Shown here one piece after another: positions 35,881-44,735 of a stretch of 64,000 nt of DNA (the first letter of the stretch is position 1; each line of letters opens with the position of its first letter). The notes under the pieces were generated by a model. The model had not been told where the DNA came from, searched no databases, and saw only the letters and a program-made list of their open reading frames with translations. Location of the stretch: NCBI GenBank assembly GCA_963715635.1, contig OY970261.1, forward strand, positions 1,674,001-1,738,000, read 5' to 3'. Position numbers and translations under genes: made by a program. The stretch is from JAPKZH01 sp963715635 (GTDB lineage: Bacteria > Acidobacteriota > Aminicenantia > Aminicenantales > UBA4085).

Positions 35881-36120
35881 GAGTCCGTGACGCTCTTGCT
35901 CCTGCGAAGGTTTTTAACGCCGTTCTCTCGCCGTCTTCTCGGCGCTGCGGAACTCGCGCCCTAGCTCTAATCTTCTACCTTGATCTGTGCCCAATATTTG
36001 GACAGACGGCGGATCGTGGCGAGGCTCGCACAGTCCTCGCGCTCCGAAGACGGAGTCCCCTCCAAGACCGCGAGAGAAGGCTAAACCTTCGCTGATGGCC
36101 GCTGCGATCGTCACGGACTC
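35881..36120. repeat. Imperfect ~240-bp inverted repeat (palindromic element)
   Basis: The ends are perfect 11-bp complements, GAGTCCGTGAC (35881-35891) and GTCACGGACTC (36110-36120). Inside them GCGAAGGTTT (near 35904) matches AAACCTTCGC (near 36082), and TTCTCTCGCCGTCTT (near 35922) has a one-mismatch partner on the opposite arm. The symmetry continues to a centre at about 35997 (GTGCCCAATATTTGGAC). The element fills most of the 515-bp gap between the sigma-factor gene and the flavin oxidoreductase gene and encodes no credible protein. It could be a MITE-like element or fold into a long RNA hairpin. Confidence 0.65.
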
Positions 36121-36303
36121 CGTGTTTCTTAGCCCGCACACCATGGGAGATCACCAACTAATGAAAATTCCTTGAGCTTGAGCCCCGGGTTTACTGGTAT
36201 TACTTATTAAAATTTCTTTTACTGATAAATGGTTTTCGATAAAATAGCCCATTGTTTTTAAATATCAAAAAAATCCATTTATTTGGATCTCAAGGTGAAC
36301 GGA

Positions 36304-37410
36304 ATGAGCGAAAATCGAAAAAATTCCATACTTTTCACCCCGATAAAAATCGGCACTATCCAAGTTCCCAACAGGTTCGTCCGCTCCGCAACCCATGACT
36401 TTATGGCCGAAGATGACGGGTCCGTTACGGAACGACAGGTCCAGCTGTTCAGACAACTGGCCGAGGGAGAGGTGGGACTGATCATCACGGGGCACTTTTA
36501 TGTCAATCCGAACGGCAAGGCCAGCCCCCGCCAGGCGGGAATCAGCGAAGATCGGTTTATCGAAGGCCTGCGCCGGATTCCCCAAGCGGTTCACGCTTTT
36601 CCGACAAAGATTTTTGTCCAGCTTGCCCACGCCGGACGCCAGACAAAGGAAAAATACTGCGGCTGCACTCCCCTGTCCCCTTCGGCTGTCTATGAGCCGA
36701 CGCTCAAAATCACACCCAAGGAGATGACCCAGGAAGAGATCGAGGGCGCTATCGATGATTTTATACAGGCAGGCCGAAGGGCCATGAAAGCCGGCTTTGA
36801 CGGAGCACAGCTACACGTCGCGCATGGCTACCTATTGAGCAGCTTTGTCTCGCCCCATACAAACAGGAGAACGGATCAATGGGGCGGGTCTATAACAAAC
36901 AGGACTCGGATCGTCGTGGAAATCATCCACGGCATCAAAGGGCAGGCTGGCAAGGGATTTCCCCTGATCGCCAAATTAAATGCGACAGATTACCTCCCGA
37001 CAGGCCTGCAGCTCAAGGAAAGCATCGAAACGGCCAAAATTCTGGAAAGCGAAGGCATTGACGGGATCGAAGTCAGCGGCGGGATGTCCGAGGCCGGAAA
37101 AGGCTCGATGTGGCAGGGGTTGCGGTCGGAAGAGGAAGAGGGATATTTTGTCGACTATGCCGCAAAATTCAAGGCCGCTGTCCAGGTGCCGATTTTTGGG
37201 CTCGGGGGAAATCGCACGTTCACCGCTATGGAAAGAATCGTCGGTCAAGGAAAGGCCGACCTTGTTTCTTTGAGCCGCCCGCTCGTCCGCGAACCTTATC
37301 TCATAAAGAAATTCCGCTCGGGCGAGATCGATAAATCTGAGTGCATCTCCTGTAATAAATGCTTAAACCCCAGGGGTATCGCCTGCGCCGAATTAAGGAA
37401 AAAGCGCTGA
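36304..37410 (+). CDS. NADH:flavin oxidoreductase / Old Yellow Enzyme family protein
   Basis: This 368-residue TIM-barrel flavoprotein has the OYE hallmarks: IKIGTIQVPNRFVRSATHDF near residue 17, VQLAHAGRQT near 109, and GAQLHVAHGYLLSSFVSPH followed by NRRTDQWGGS near 173. A cysteine cluster, CISCNKC and a fourth Cys nine residues on, lies at the C-terminus and could hold an iron-sulfur cluster as in the larger 2,4-dienoyl-CoA reductases, but the FAD/NAD domains of those proteins are absent. It should bind FMN and reduce an activated C=C bond. I place the start at ATG 36304, six bases after AAGGTG. An in-frame ATG at 36283 would add seven residues. Confidence 0.87.
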   Translation: MSENRKNSILFTPIKIGTIQVPNRFVRSATHDFMAEDDGSVTERQVQLFRQLAEGEVGLIITGHFYVNPNGKASPRQAGISEDRFIEGLRRIPQAVHAFPTKIFVQLAHAGRQTKEKYCGCTPLSPSAVYEPTLKITPKEMTQEEIEGAIDDFIQAGRRAMKAGFDGAQLHVAHGYLLSSFVSPHTNRRTDQWGGSITNRTRIVVEIIHGIKGQAGKGFPLIAKLNATDYLPTGLQLKESIETAKILESEGIDGIEVSGGMSEAGKGSMWQGLRSEEEEGYFVDYAAKFKAAVQVPIFGLGGNRTFTAMERIVGQGKADLVSLSRPLVREPYLIKKFRSGEIDKSECISCNKCLNPRGIACAELRKKR

Positions 37411-37445
37411 AGGTACCGGCAGCGTTCATGGCGCCGGCCAAATGA

Positions 37446-38726
37446 TCAGGCCGGACAGAGCTCCCGTCCGCCGGACGTATGGCGGCGCGACGAGTTATTT
37501 CTTCGCCTGGAATCGCTGCGCCGTTGTCCATGGGGCCGATTGGACCTCGCGGAATGGTCTCTGTTCTCGGGGCCATATTTAAAGCCCATATCCGTAACGA
37601 AAAGCTCGGTCCCCGCCGTTTGGACGGGGATCTTCATCCCGATGAAAGATTCGATGTCATCGAGGTGCGTCCGGTATCTTTCGCACGCCAAGGAAATGGC
37701 TTTTCCGGAATTCCCGGCTCTCGCCGTCCGCCCGATGCGGTGGACATAGTTCTCGATGTCCTGGGGAAGGTCGTAGTTGATGACCATTTCCAACTTATCG
37801 ATATGCAGCCCTCGCGCTGCGACATCTGTGGCGACCAGGAACGGAAATTTGCCGGCCGTAAAATCGTCAATGACCTTCAGCCTTTGACTCTGGGGAAGGT
37901 CTCCAGTCAGATAGCGGCAGCGGAGCCCGTTGGACTCGAGCTTCCTGGCCAGCCGCGCAGCGCTGTGCCGCATGTTGGTGAAGATCAAAGCATTGCGCGG
38001 CTTTCGCTTTTGAAGGATCCCCAATAAAAGATTGGGCTTGATGTGGCTCTTCACATGATAGATCTCCTGAGAGATCGTATCCACCGTCAACTGCTCCGGC
38101 GTCAACTCGATAAACGCGGGACGGTTCAGGTATTCGGCCGCAATTTTCCGAGAGAGGCGGTTCAGCGTGGCGCTGAACAGCATGCTCTGCCGGACGTGGC
38201 GGGGAGGCATTTTCTGGAGCAATTTTCGAATATCCGGGAGAAATCCCATATCGAAAAGCCGGTCGGCCTCGTCGATCACGACAAAATTCATTTCCTGCAG
38301 CCGGAGAAGGCCTCTTTCGCTAAAATCCAGGAGCCTTCCGGGCGTGCCGATGATAATGTCGACTCCCTTCCTTAAGAGAGCTTCTTGAGAGGCATATTTG
38401 ACGCCTCCATAAAAAACGCCGATCGTAAATCCCAGGTGGCGGTTCAGGAGCTTCGCTTCGCCCTCGATCTGAACGGCCAATTCCCTGGTCGGCACAATGA
38501 TCAGAGCTTTTTGGCTCTTAGACGACGTGTTCTGAGCCATGCGCTCGAAGAGCGTGATGAGAAACGCGGCGGTTTTGCCGGTTCCTGTCTGGGACTGAAC
38601 GGCAACGTCCAGGCCTTGGAGTGTTCTGGCCAGGGTTTGCTCTTGGACGGGCGTCATTTCCGTGTAACCCCGCTCCGCGATTCCGCGCAGGAGTCCGGGA
38701 TTGAGTTTCAATTCGTTGAAATACAT
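37446..38726 (-). CDS. DEAD-box ATP-dependent RNA helicase
   Basis: This 426-residue helicase has all core motifs: Q motif near residue 24 (EMTPVQEQTL), AQSQTGTGKT-like VQSQTGTGKTAAF near 43, PTRELAVQ near 80, GTPGRLLDF near 126, VIDEADRLFDMGF near 149, SATL near 184, and the second-domain VATDVAARGLHI and HRIGRTARAG near 298-330. The tail (residues 385-426) is short, basic and Arg/Ser-rich, as in RhlE-type proteins, and should bind RNA. It remodels RNA in ribosome assembly or mRNA decay, often in the cold. It converges with the flavin oxidoreductase gene with 35 bases between the stops. Confidence 0.92.
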   Translation of the reverse strand: MYFNELKLNPGLLRGIAERGYTEMTPVQEQTLARTLQGLDVAVQSQTGTGKTAAFLITLFERMAQNTSSKSQKALIIVPTRELAVQIEGEAKLLNRHLGFTIGVFYGGVKYASQEALLRKGVDIIIGTPGRLLDFSERGLLRLQEMNFVVIDEADRLFDMGFLPDIRKLLQKMPPRHVRQSMLFSATLNRLSRKIAAEYLNRPAFIELTPEQLTVDTISQEIYHVKSHIKPNLLLGILQKRKPRNALIFTNMRHSAARLARKLESNGLRCRYLTGDLPQSQRLKVIDDFTAGKFPFLVATDVAARGLHIDKLEMVINYDLPQDIENYVHRIGRTARAGNSGKAISLACERYRTHLDDIESFIGMKIPVQTAGTELFVTDMGFKYGPENRDHSARSNRPHGQRRSDSRRRNNSSRRHTSGGRELCPA

Positions 38727-38931
38727 AACTGTTCCTTTTGATTAAGATTCAAACATGAGGGGATGACCGTCAGTCGAAATTATCGTTCGGGTGGGAATAA
38801 CAATTCGCTTTGACTATTTCCTACCAAATGTCTAGTGAAGGAGTATACATGAAGCGAAATTCAATAGCAAGGATTATTTTTGAGATCGGGCGCTTGCCTG
38901 GGAAGGGCGCGTTTCATATAATCGAAAAAGG

Positions 38932-39993
38932 GTGCGCGGATTGAACAAGCGTCCGTTCTTTTATATCATGCTCTCGGCCTTCCTTTTTGGAATCAGCACG
39001 CCCCTGTCCAAATTGCTCATCCGGGACATCTCGCCCGTCGGCCTGGCCGGGGTCCTTTACCTGGGAGCTTTTCTCGGGTTGACCCTTTATTCCGTCGGAA
39101 CAAAAATCTTCCGTCATAAGAACAAGATCCAGACGCCGCCTCTAAGCAGGCGCGACATTGGATGGCTGACCGGCGCAATTATCGCCGGCGGAATCGTGGC
39201 CCCCATCAGCCTGTTCTACGGACTGTCCAAGACCTTCGGATATTCGGCCTCGCTTCTCTTGAATCTCGAAGGTGTGGCTACCGCCTTGATTGCGGTCTTT
39301 ATCTTCAAAGAAAATGCGGGACGGCGCATTTGGCTTGCCCTGGTTGGGATGACTTGCGCCGGCGTCTTTTTGTCCTGGGACCCTAGACAGGGCAGGTTTT
39401 TGCTGACCGGATCGCTTTTAATCCTTCTCTCGATGACCTGCTGGGGAATCGACAATAACTTCACCCGAAATATTTCGGACAAGGATCCCGTTCAAATTGC
39501 CAAGATCAAAGGGATGGCGGCTGGGGTGTTTTCGATCGCGTTAGCCATCACCTTGGGAATGAAAATTCCTATGGACACGACCCTTTTTTGGGGCCTGTGT
39601 CTTGGCGCGTTCAGCTATGGGCTGAGCCTTGTCCTTTACATCAGGGCCCTCGGCGGATTGGGGGCATTTCGGGCCGGAGCCTTCTTCAGTGTGGCACCTT
39701 TCGTCGGAGCCGTGGCCTCGCTTTTAATTCTTCGGGAGTCGATCTCGTGGGTTTTTGTTCCCGGCACGATTTTCATGATTCTTGGCGTCATTTTTGTCGT
39801 GAATGAGAAGCATGAACACCGCCACCGCCATGAAAAATTTGCCCATATCCACGCCCATCGGCACGACGACGGCCATCATCGGCATAAACATGCGGGGGAT
39901 GTCAGCAAACCTCATTCCCACGAGCATATGCATGAGGAAACGGTTCATAGTCACGGCCATTGGCCGGACATCCACCATCGGCATGGGCATTGA
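38932..39993 (+). CDS. EamA/DMT-family transporter with a histidine-rich C-terminal tail
   Basis: The first 293 residues form about ten membrane helices in two EamA halves (for example LSAFLFGISTPLSKLLI and GAFFSVAPFVGAVASLLILRESI), the DMT superfamily pattern. The last 60 residues hold about 23 histidines in HxH and HH groups with Asp and Glu, which could bind Zn, Ni, Co or Cu. Such tails are usual in metal efflux proteins but rare in EamA carriers, so the cargo may be a metal or metal complex. The start is uncertain: GTG 38932, TTG 38941 (better spaced from AAGGG) or ATG 38968. The next gene follows after 15 bases. Confidence 0.82.
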   Translation: MRGLNKRPFFYIMLSAFLFGISTPLSKLLIRDISPVGLAGVLYLGAFLGLTLYSVGTKIFRHKNKIQTPPLSRRDIGWLTGAIIAGGIVAPISLFYGLSKTFGYSASLLLNLEGVATALIAVFIFKENAGRRIWLALVGMTCAGVFLSWDPRQGRFLLTGSLLILLSMTCWGIDNNFTRNISDKDPVQIAKIKGMAAGVFSIALAITLGMKIPMDTTLFWGLCLGAFSYGLSLVLYIRALGGLGAFRAGAFFSVAPFVGAVASLLILRESISWVFVPGTIFMILGVIFVVNEKHEHRHRHEKFAHIHAHRHDDGHHRHKHAGDVSKPHSHEHMHEETVHSHGHWPDIHHRHGH

Positions 39994-40008
39994 AAAGGAG
40001 AATCCATA

Positions 40009-41661
40009 ATGAAAAAGCGCATCTTAACAGCACCCGGCTTGGCACTTTTGTTCCTTGCGACGGCGATCATCACCTATTCTTTCGACTCTGGGACCGGGAT
40101 TGCGGTTTTTAACATTAAAGAATTTGGAGCGACCGGGAAAAAGGCGGATAGCGCCCAGTCCGCCATCCAAAAAGCGATCAATGCCTGCGCCAGCGCCGGC
40201 GGGGGCATGGTCTACGTGCCTCCCGGAAATTATTCGACGGGGACCCTTCATTTGCGCAGCCATGTGCGCTTTTATGTGGAAGCCGGAGCAACGATCTTTT
40301 CTCGGAAGGACAAAAACGCGTTTGACAAGGATGCGCTTTTTTATGGAGAAGACCTGGTGAACATCACCCTGGAAGGCCGCGGCACTATCAACGGCGAGGC
40401 CGCCTACGAATGGAGGCCCAAGGGAGATCATCACGATGACTTCATCTACCCGAACCAGGTAGAGATGGAAAAGCTCGGCAAGCCGTTGAATCGCTCCTTT
40501 CCCAAGACAAACCAGTTCGGCAAGCTCGTCCTTCTTCTCAGATGCAAAGATGTTCGGATCAGCGGGCTTTCGTTCATCGACTCTCCGTCCTGGACGATCC
40601 ACCCCTACGGATGCGAGCGGATGGTGATCGACGGGGTTTACATCCGTTCCAGTTTGAAGGAAGCTGTCTGGGCGGACGGCATCGACCCCGACGGATGCAA
40701 GGACTTGCGCATCTCCAACTGCACCATCGAAACGGGCGACGACGCGCTCGTCTTTTATTCCATGAATTGGTACGGCCCCGCCCTGCCCTGCCAGAATATC
40801 ACCGTGACCAATTGCCGCCTGTCTTCCGCTTCGAGCGCCATCAAGTTTTGCGACGGCAATATGAATGCGATCCGGAACGTGACCATCGACAACTGCGTCA
40901 TCACCGGCTCCAACCGGGGCATCGCTTTTATGGATTTTGATGGCGGCATCGTGAGCGATGTGGTTATTTCCAACCTGACGATCGACTGCGTCCGCTGCGA
41001 TTGGTTCTGGTGGGGCGACGGCGAGCCCTTCCATTTTAACGTCAAGAAAAGAAGCGAAGTGCACAAAAACTCGAAGAAGGAGGACGACCGGCCCGCCGGT
41101 TCGATCCGGAATATCCTGATTCAAAATGTCATCGCCCGCGGCCAGGGCGCAAGCATCTGCAACGGCCATCCCGAGAGCTGGCTGGACGGAATCACCATGG
41201 AAAACATCAAGCTTTTCATCGCCCATGACCCGGCGGCGCCCTATGATAAAGCCGTGCACGCCCTCAAATTCCAGTATGCCAAAAACCTCAAGCTCCGGAA
41301 TATTGAAGTGATCTGGCAGAAGCCGGAATTCCGTCAATGGAAATGTGCGCTGGCCTTGGCAGACATTCAGGGTCTGGAATTGGATGGAATTCAGGGAAGG
41401 CAAGCCCAACCGGGGTTTGAAAAATCAGCCGCGGCCGTGCTTCTCGATCAAGTCAACAACGCCCAGGTCCGCAACTGCCAAGCCGCCCCAGGAACAGGAC
41501 TCTTCATGGCAATCCAGGGAGAAAAAACCAGGGATATCATGATTTATAACAACGATTTCCGGGCAGCCCAATTCGCCTTTCTTGTCGACTCCAAAATAAA
41601 GCCGAGCGTCGTCCAGGAATTCAATAACATCAACCCGCCGGCGCCGAAAAAGAAAGGCTGA
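40009..41661 (+). CDS. Secreted glycoside hydrolase family 28 (polygalacturonase-like)
   Basis: This 550-residue protein has a signal-type N-terminus (ILTAPGLALLFLATAIITYS) and then a right-handed beta-helix of the pectate-lyase/GH28 fold, starting VFNIKEFGATGKKADSAQSA. The catalytic region is visible: WADGIDPDGCKDLRISNC near residue 222 (family NTDGID) and ETGDDALVFYS near 243 (family GDDC/GDDA). The conserved GHG and RIK motifs further on are degenerate (SASSAIKF), so the substrate may not be polygalacturonate. It should cleave a uronic-acid or rhamnose-containing polymer outside the cytoplasm. AAGGAG precedes the ATG. It is likely in one operon with the transporter upstream. Confidence 0.85.
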   Translation: MKKRILTAPGLALLFLATAIITYSFDSGTGIAVFNIKEFGATGKKADSAQSAIQKAINACASAGGGMVYVPPGNYSTGTLHLRSHVRFYVEAGATIFSRKDKNAFDKDALFYGEDLVNITLEGRGTINGEAAYEWRPKGDHHDDFIYPNQVEMEKLGKPLNRSFPKTNQFGKLVLLLRCKDVRISGLSFIDSPSWTIHPYGCERMVIDGVYIRSSLKEAVWADGIDPDGCKDLRISNCTIETGDDALVFYSMNWYGPALPCQNITVTNCRLSSASSAIKFCDGNMNAIRNVTIDNCVITGSNRGIAFMDFDGGIVSDVVISNLTIDCVRCDWFWWGDGEPFHFNVKKRSEVHKNSKKEDDRPAGSIRNILIQNVIARGQGASICNGHPESWLDGITMENIKLFIAHDPAAPYDKAVHALKFQYAKNLKLRNIEVIWQKPEFRQWKCALALADIQGLELDGIQGRQAQPGFEKSAAAVLLDQVNNAQVRNCQAAPGTGLFMAIQGEKTRDIMIYNNDFRAAQFAFLVDSKIKPSVVQEFNNINPPAPKKKG

Positions 41662-41724
41662 ACGCCTCTCACAGCTCCGACGTGTCCTTAACCTCTTCGG
41701 CTGGACAGTCACAGGGAATGGTTT

Positions 41725-42573
41725 TTATTTTTTAATAAACGTCCCGTTCTGGAATTCTTTAAAAGCCAGGTCGAGCTCTTCATCCGTGTTCATCACAATC
41801 GGACCGCGCCAGGCCACGGGCTCCTCGATCGGCTTGCCTGAGATCAACAGGAATCTGACCCCGACATGGATAGTCTCGACGGCAATTTTTTCGCCGTCCC
41901 CGTATAAAACAAGAAATCCATCATGAATCTTATGTTTATCCTGGTCAAAATGTCCCTCCCCGGCGATGGCATAGGCAAAGACCGTGTGACCTTTGGGGAC
42001 GGAATACTCGAATTTCTGGCGGGCCGGGACATAGATATCCATATATTCAGGATTGCCGATGATATCCTTCACGGGACCGCTCAGGCCTTGATAGCGGCCG
42101 GCGATGACCTTGACCTTGATGCCGTGAGGAGATGTGTATTCGGGGATGTCTTGGGCCTTGATATCCTGGTATCGGGGAGCCATCATCTTATGGCTGGCGG
42201 GAAGGTTGACCCAGAGTTGAAGGCCCCGAAGATAGTCCTTCTGCTTTTGGGGCATTTCCTGGTGGATGATGCCGCGCCCCGCCGTCATCCACTGGATCTG
42301 GCCGTCGCTGATCTCCCCTTTATTCCCCATGCTGTCGCCATGTTTGACCGTTCCATGAAGCATATAGGTGACGGTTTCGATGCCCCGGTGGGGGTGCCAG
42401 GGAAATCCGGCAATATAATCATCGGGGTCCTTGGAGCCGAAGTCATCCAGCATCAGAAACGGGTCAAAGCGGGGGACTTCTCGATGAGCGAACACTCGAT
42501 CCAAGCGCACGCCGGCGCCGTCGATCGTCTCCCGGCCCTTGTAGACGGCCTTGATCTTTCTTGCTCCGCTCAT
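41725..42573 (-). CDS. Pirin family protein
   Basis: This 282-residue bicupin has the pirin signature: FDPFLMLDDFGSKDP near residue 36, GFPWHPHRGIETVTYML near 56 with the metal-binding His pair, and GRGIIHQEMP near 99 with the remaining His/Glu ligands. Pirins bind Fe, and several (YhhW, YhaK) have quercetinase or redox-sensor activity. The true substrate here is unknown. The gene stands alone on the minus strand, with a good promoter and a palindrome over the -10 (42604-42642), which suggests repression released by a small molecule such as a quinone or flavonoid. Confidence 0.9.
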   Translation of the reverse strand: MSGARKIKAVYKGRETIDGAGVRLDRVFAHREVPRFDPFLMLDDFGSKDPDDYIAGFPWHPHRGIETVTYMLHGTVKHGDSMGNKGEISDGQIQWMTAGRGIIHQEMPQKQKDYLRGLQLWVNLPASHKMMAPRYQDIKAQDIPEYTSPHGIKVKVIAGRYQGLSGPVKDIIGNPEYMDIYVPARQKFEYSVPKGHTVFAYAIAGEGHFDQDKHKIHDGFLVLYGDGEKIAVETIHVGVRFLLISGKPIEEPVAWRGPIVMNTDEELDLAFKEFQNGTFIKK

Positions 42574-42603
42574 GGTCGAATCCTTTCTGTCCCTTCTAAT
42601 TTC

Positions 42604-42642
42604 TACTAAATATATAGTATTACTAGATTATAAACGTGTCAA
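42604..42642 (-). promoter_or_regulatory. Promoter with overlapping palindromic operator for the pirin gene
   Basis: On the minus strand TTGACA (42642-42637) is followed after exactly 17 bases by TACTAT (42619-42614). A palindrome, TACTA-N6-TAGTA (42604-42619), covers the -10, where a bound repressor would block transcription. The start codon is at 42573. The regulator is not in the immediate neighbourhood. Confidence 0.55.
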
Positions 42643-42701
42643 GGGTCGTCTCGTTCGCTGTCTATGCCGATGGAGGATCCATTCCAGAATCATGTCTCGG
42701 A

Positions 42702-43208
42702 CTATTTTTTTGCTTCGAGCTCGATCAGCGGCTTCTCGGAGTTGACCAGCTCGCCGGCCGAAACGAATATTTTTTTGACGAAGCCTTCGACCGAGGACTT
42801 GATCTCGTTTTCCATTTTCATGGCTTCGACGATGGCCAAGGTCTGGTTCTTCCTGACTTCCTGCTGCTCGACGACGTGGATTTTAATGACTTTCCCGGGC
42901 ATCGGCGCCGTGATCAGCAACTTGCCTTCCTGCGCTTTCTCCTCTCCGCCAGGAAAGCCCTTTGTCTCTCGGCCGGGCTCCTGGACGATAAACTGCCGGC
43001 CGTCGATAAATATATATTTTTTATCCTTATCCTGGGCAATATAAATAAGATACGAGCGGCCTGAAATCATGAAAGAAAGCACATTCGGTGAGATGGGCTG
43101 AATATCGGCTTTCATCATTTTCTCGCCGTCGGCAATATGATAGCCGTCTTCCTTTTTCTCCAGGGAGATCTTGCGAAGCTCGTTGTCGACTAAAAATTCA
43201 AACTCCAT
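42702..43208 (-). CDS. Biotin carboxyl carrier protein of an acyl-CoA carboxylase
   Basis: This 168-residue protein ends in a biotinyl domain (residues 97-168) with the biotinylation site EAMKMENEI, Lys131. The N-terminal 90 residues match the BT-like connecting domain of acyl-CoA carboxylase alpha subunits rather than the alanine/proline-rich AccB linker. In most methylcrotonyl- and propionyl-CoA carboxylases this part is fused to the biotin carboxylase. Here it is a separate gene, 15 bases after the carboxylase stop. Biotin swings carboxyl groups from the carboxylase to the carboxyltransferase encoded two genes upstream. It is the last gene of the HMG-CoA/leucine operon. Confidence 0.88.
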   Translation of the reverse strand: MEFEFLVDNELRKISLEKKEDGYHIADGEKMMKADIQPISPNVLSFMISGRSYLIYIAQDKDKKYIFIDGRQFIVQEPGRETKGFPGGEEKAQEGKLLITAPMPGKVIKIHVVEQQEVRKNQTLAIVEAMKMENEIKSSVEGFVKKIFVSAGELVNSEKPLIELEAKK

Positions 43209-43223
43209 TGGACCGCCTCTCCC

Positions 43224-44735
43224 CTATCGTCCGTCTCCAAGCCGCCAATGGCCGAGAGCTTGCCATGCCGAGACCGTCACTTCTTGTCCTCCGCTCGTGA
43301 CTTTTTTTCGGGACGAGCCTGAATTCAATGAATCGAAAGCCGCGGCCGACAATGCCAGCCTCAACTCGTCCCCGCTCTTTTCCTTTTCGCCCCAATTCTC
43401 AAAATGATTTTTGATAAAGCCGGTATTCGTCCGGCCCGCCCGGAATTCGGGATGGCTGATAATATCCTTCAAAAAGCTGATGGACGTGTTGATTCCCAGG
43501 ATCACGTAATCGTCCAATGCCGCGAGCATCCGATCGCAGGCCGATTCCCTGTTCTCCGCCCAGACGATTAGCTTGGCCAGGATCGGATCGTAATAGATCG
43601 GGACCTCCCAGCCGCTGTAGATGCCGCAGTCATGGCGGACGCCGGGGCCTGTGGGCTCTTTAAGGAACAGAATCTTCCCGCTGGAGGGAAGAAAATTGTT
43701 CTTGGGGTCCTCCGCATAAATGCGGCATTCGATGGCATGGCCGCGCTGCTTAAGATCCATCTGGCTAAAAGACAATTTTTCCCCCGACGCGATGCGGATC
43801 TGCTGGTGGACGAGGTCCACGCCGGTGCACAATTCGGTCACCGGATGTTCGACCTGGAGACGGGCGTTCACTTCGAGGAAATAGAAATTGTTATTTTTAT
43901 CGAGGAGAAACTCAACGGTGCCCGCGTTGTTATACCCGGCTGCACGCACGACTTTTTTGGCCGTCTCTCCCATTTTCGTCCGCAGCTCCGGGTCGAGCGC
44001 CTGGGAAGGGCTTTCTTCGACGATTTTTTGGTGTCTCCGCTGGATGGAACATTCGCGCTCGAAGAGATGGACGGTGTTTCCGTAATTATCGGCGAGCACT
44101 TGGAACTCCACGTGCCGCGGCTCTTCGATGTATTTTTCCAGATAGACCGACTCGTCGCCGAAGGCGGACTTAGCCTCGCGCCTGCCGGCTTCCAGCCCGG
44201 GCCGCAATTCCTGCTCGCTGCAGACGATACGCATGCCCTTGCCGCCGCCGCCCGCTGAAGCCTTGATCATCACCGGATAACCCAGCTTTTTGGCCGCGGC
44301 GTCGTATTCGGACATATCCTTCGGAATGCTGTTCATGCCCGGGATGATCGAAACGCCGGCCTTGTCCATGGTCTGGCGGGCCCGGACCTTGTCCCCGACA
44401 AGCTCCAGGGCGTTGGAATTGGGCCCAATAAATACGATTTTTTCTTTTTCGCAGCGGCGGGCAAAATCGGAATTTTCCGCCAGAAAGCCGTAGCCGGGAT
44501 GGATCGCTTCCGCCCCGGCGCCATGGGCCGCGGCGATGATGCGCTCCATGTTGAGGTAGCTCTCGACGGCCGGAGCGGGGCCGATGGGTACGGCTTCGTC
44601 GGCCATCTGGACATGAAGGCTTTTGCGATCAGCGTCCGAGTAAACGGCGACCGTCAAAATCCCCATCTCCCGGCAGGCTTTGACAACTCGGATGGCGATC
44701 TCGCCGCGATTGGCAATCAGAATTTTTTTAAACAT
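43224..44735 (-). CDS. Biotin carboxylase subunit of an acyl-CoA carboxylase
   Basis: This 503-residue ATP-grasp enzyme begins FKKILIANRGEIAIRVVKA and has IHPGYGFLAENSDFA near residue 79, the ATP-binding ASAGGGGKGMRIV near 160, ERECSIQRRHQKIVEESPS near 224, and EVNARLQVEHPVTE near 287 with catalytic residues. It carboxylates biotin on the carrier protein with ATP and bicarbonate. The last 50 residues extend beyond AccC (about 450), the remnant of the linker seen in MCC and PCC alpha subunits. Given the partner carboxyltransferase it probably serves methylcrotonyl-CoA, but a substrate such as propionyl-CoA cannot be excluded from this subunit. It directly abuts the hydratase gene. Confidence 0.92.
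   Translation of the reverse strand: MFKKILIANRGEIAIRVVKACREMGILTVAVYSDADRKSLHVQMADEAVPIGPAPAVESYLNMERIIAAAHGAGAEAIHPGYGFLAENSDFARRCEKEKIVFIGPNSNALELVGDKVRARQTMDKAGVSIIPGMNSIPKDMSEYDAAAKKLGYPVMIKASAGGGGKGMRIVCSEQELRPGLEAGRREAKSAFGDESVYLEKYIEEPRHVEFQVLADNYGNTVHLFERECSIQRRHQKIVEESPSQALDPELRTKMGETAKKVVRAAGYNNAGTVEFLLDKNNNFYFLEVNARLQVEHPVTELCTGVDLVHQQIRIASGEKLSFSQMDLKQRGHAIECRIYAEDPKNNFLPSSGKILFLKEPTGPGVRHDCGIYSGWEVPIYYDPILAKLIVWAENRESACDRMLAALDDYVILGINTSISFLKDIISHPEFRAGRTNTGFIKNHFENWGEKEKSGDELRLALSAAAFDSLNSGSSRKKVTSGGQEVTVSAWQALGHWRLGDGR

Noticed and set aside
35872..36144. Short frames on both strands within the sigma-factor/oxidoreductase gap
   Set aside because: They are products of the palindrome itself: both arms give related short peptides and neither has a ribosome-binding site.
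40024..41409. A 461-codon minus-strand frame
   Set aside because: It is antisense to the GH28 gene, which has a signal peptide, ribosome-binding site and catalytic motifs.
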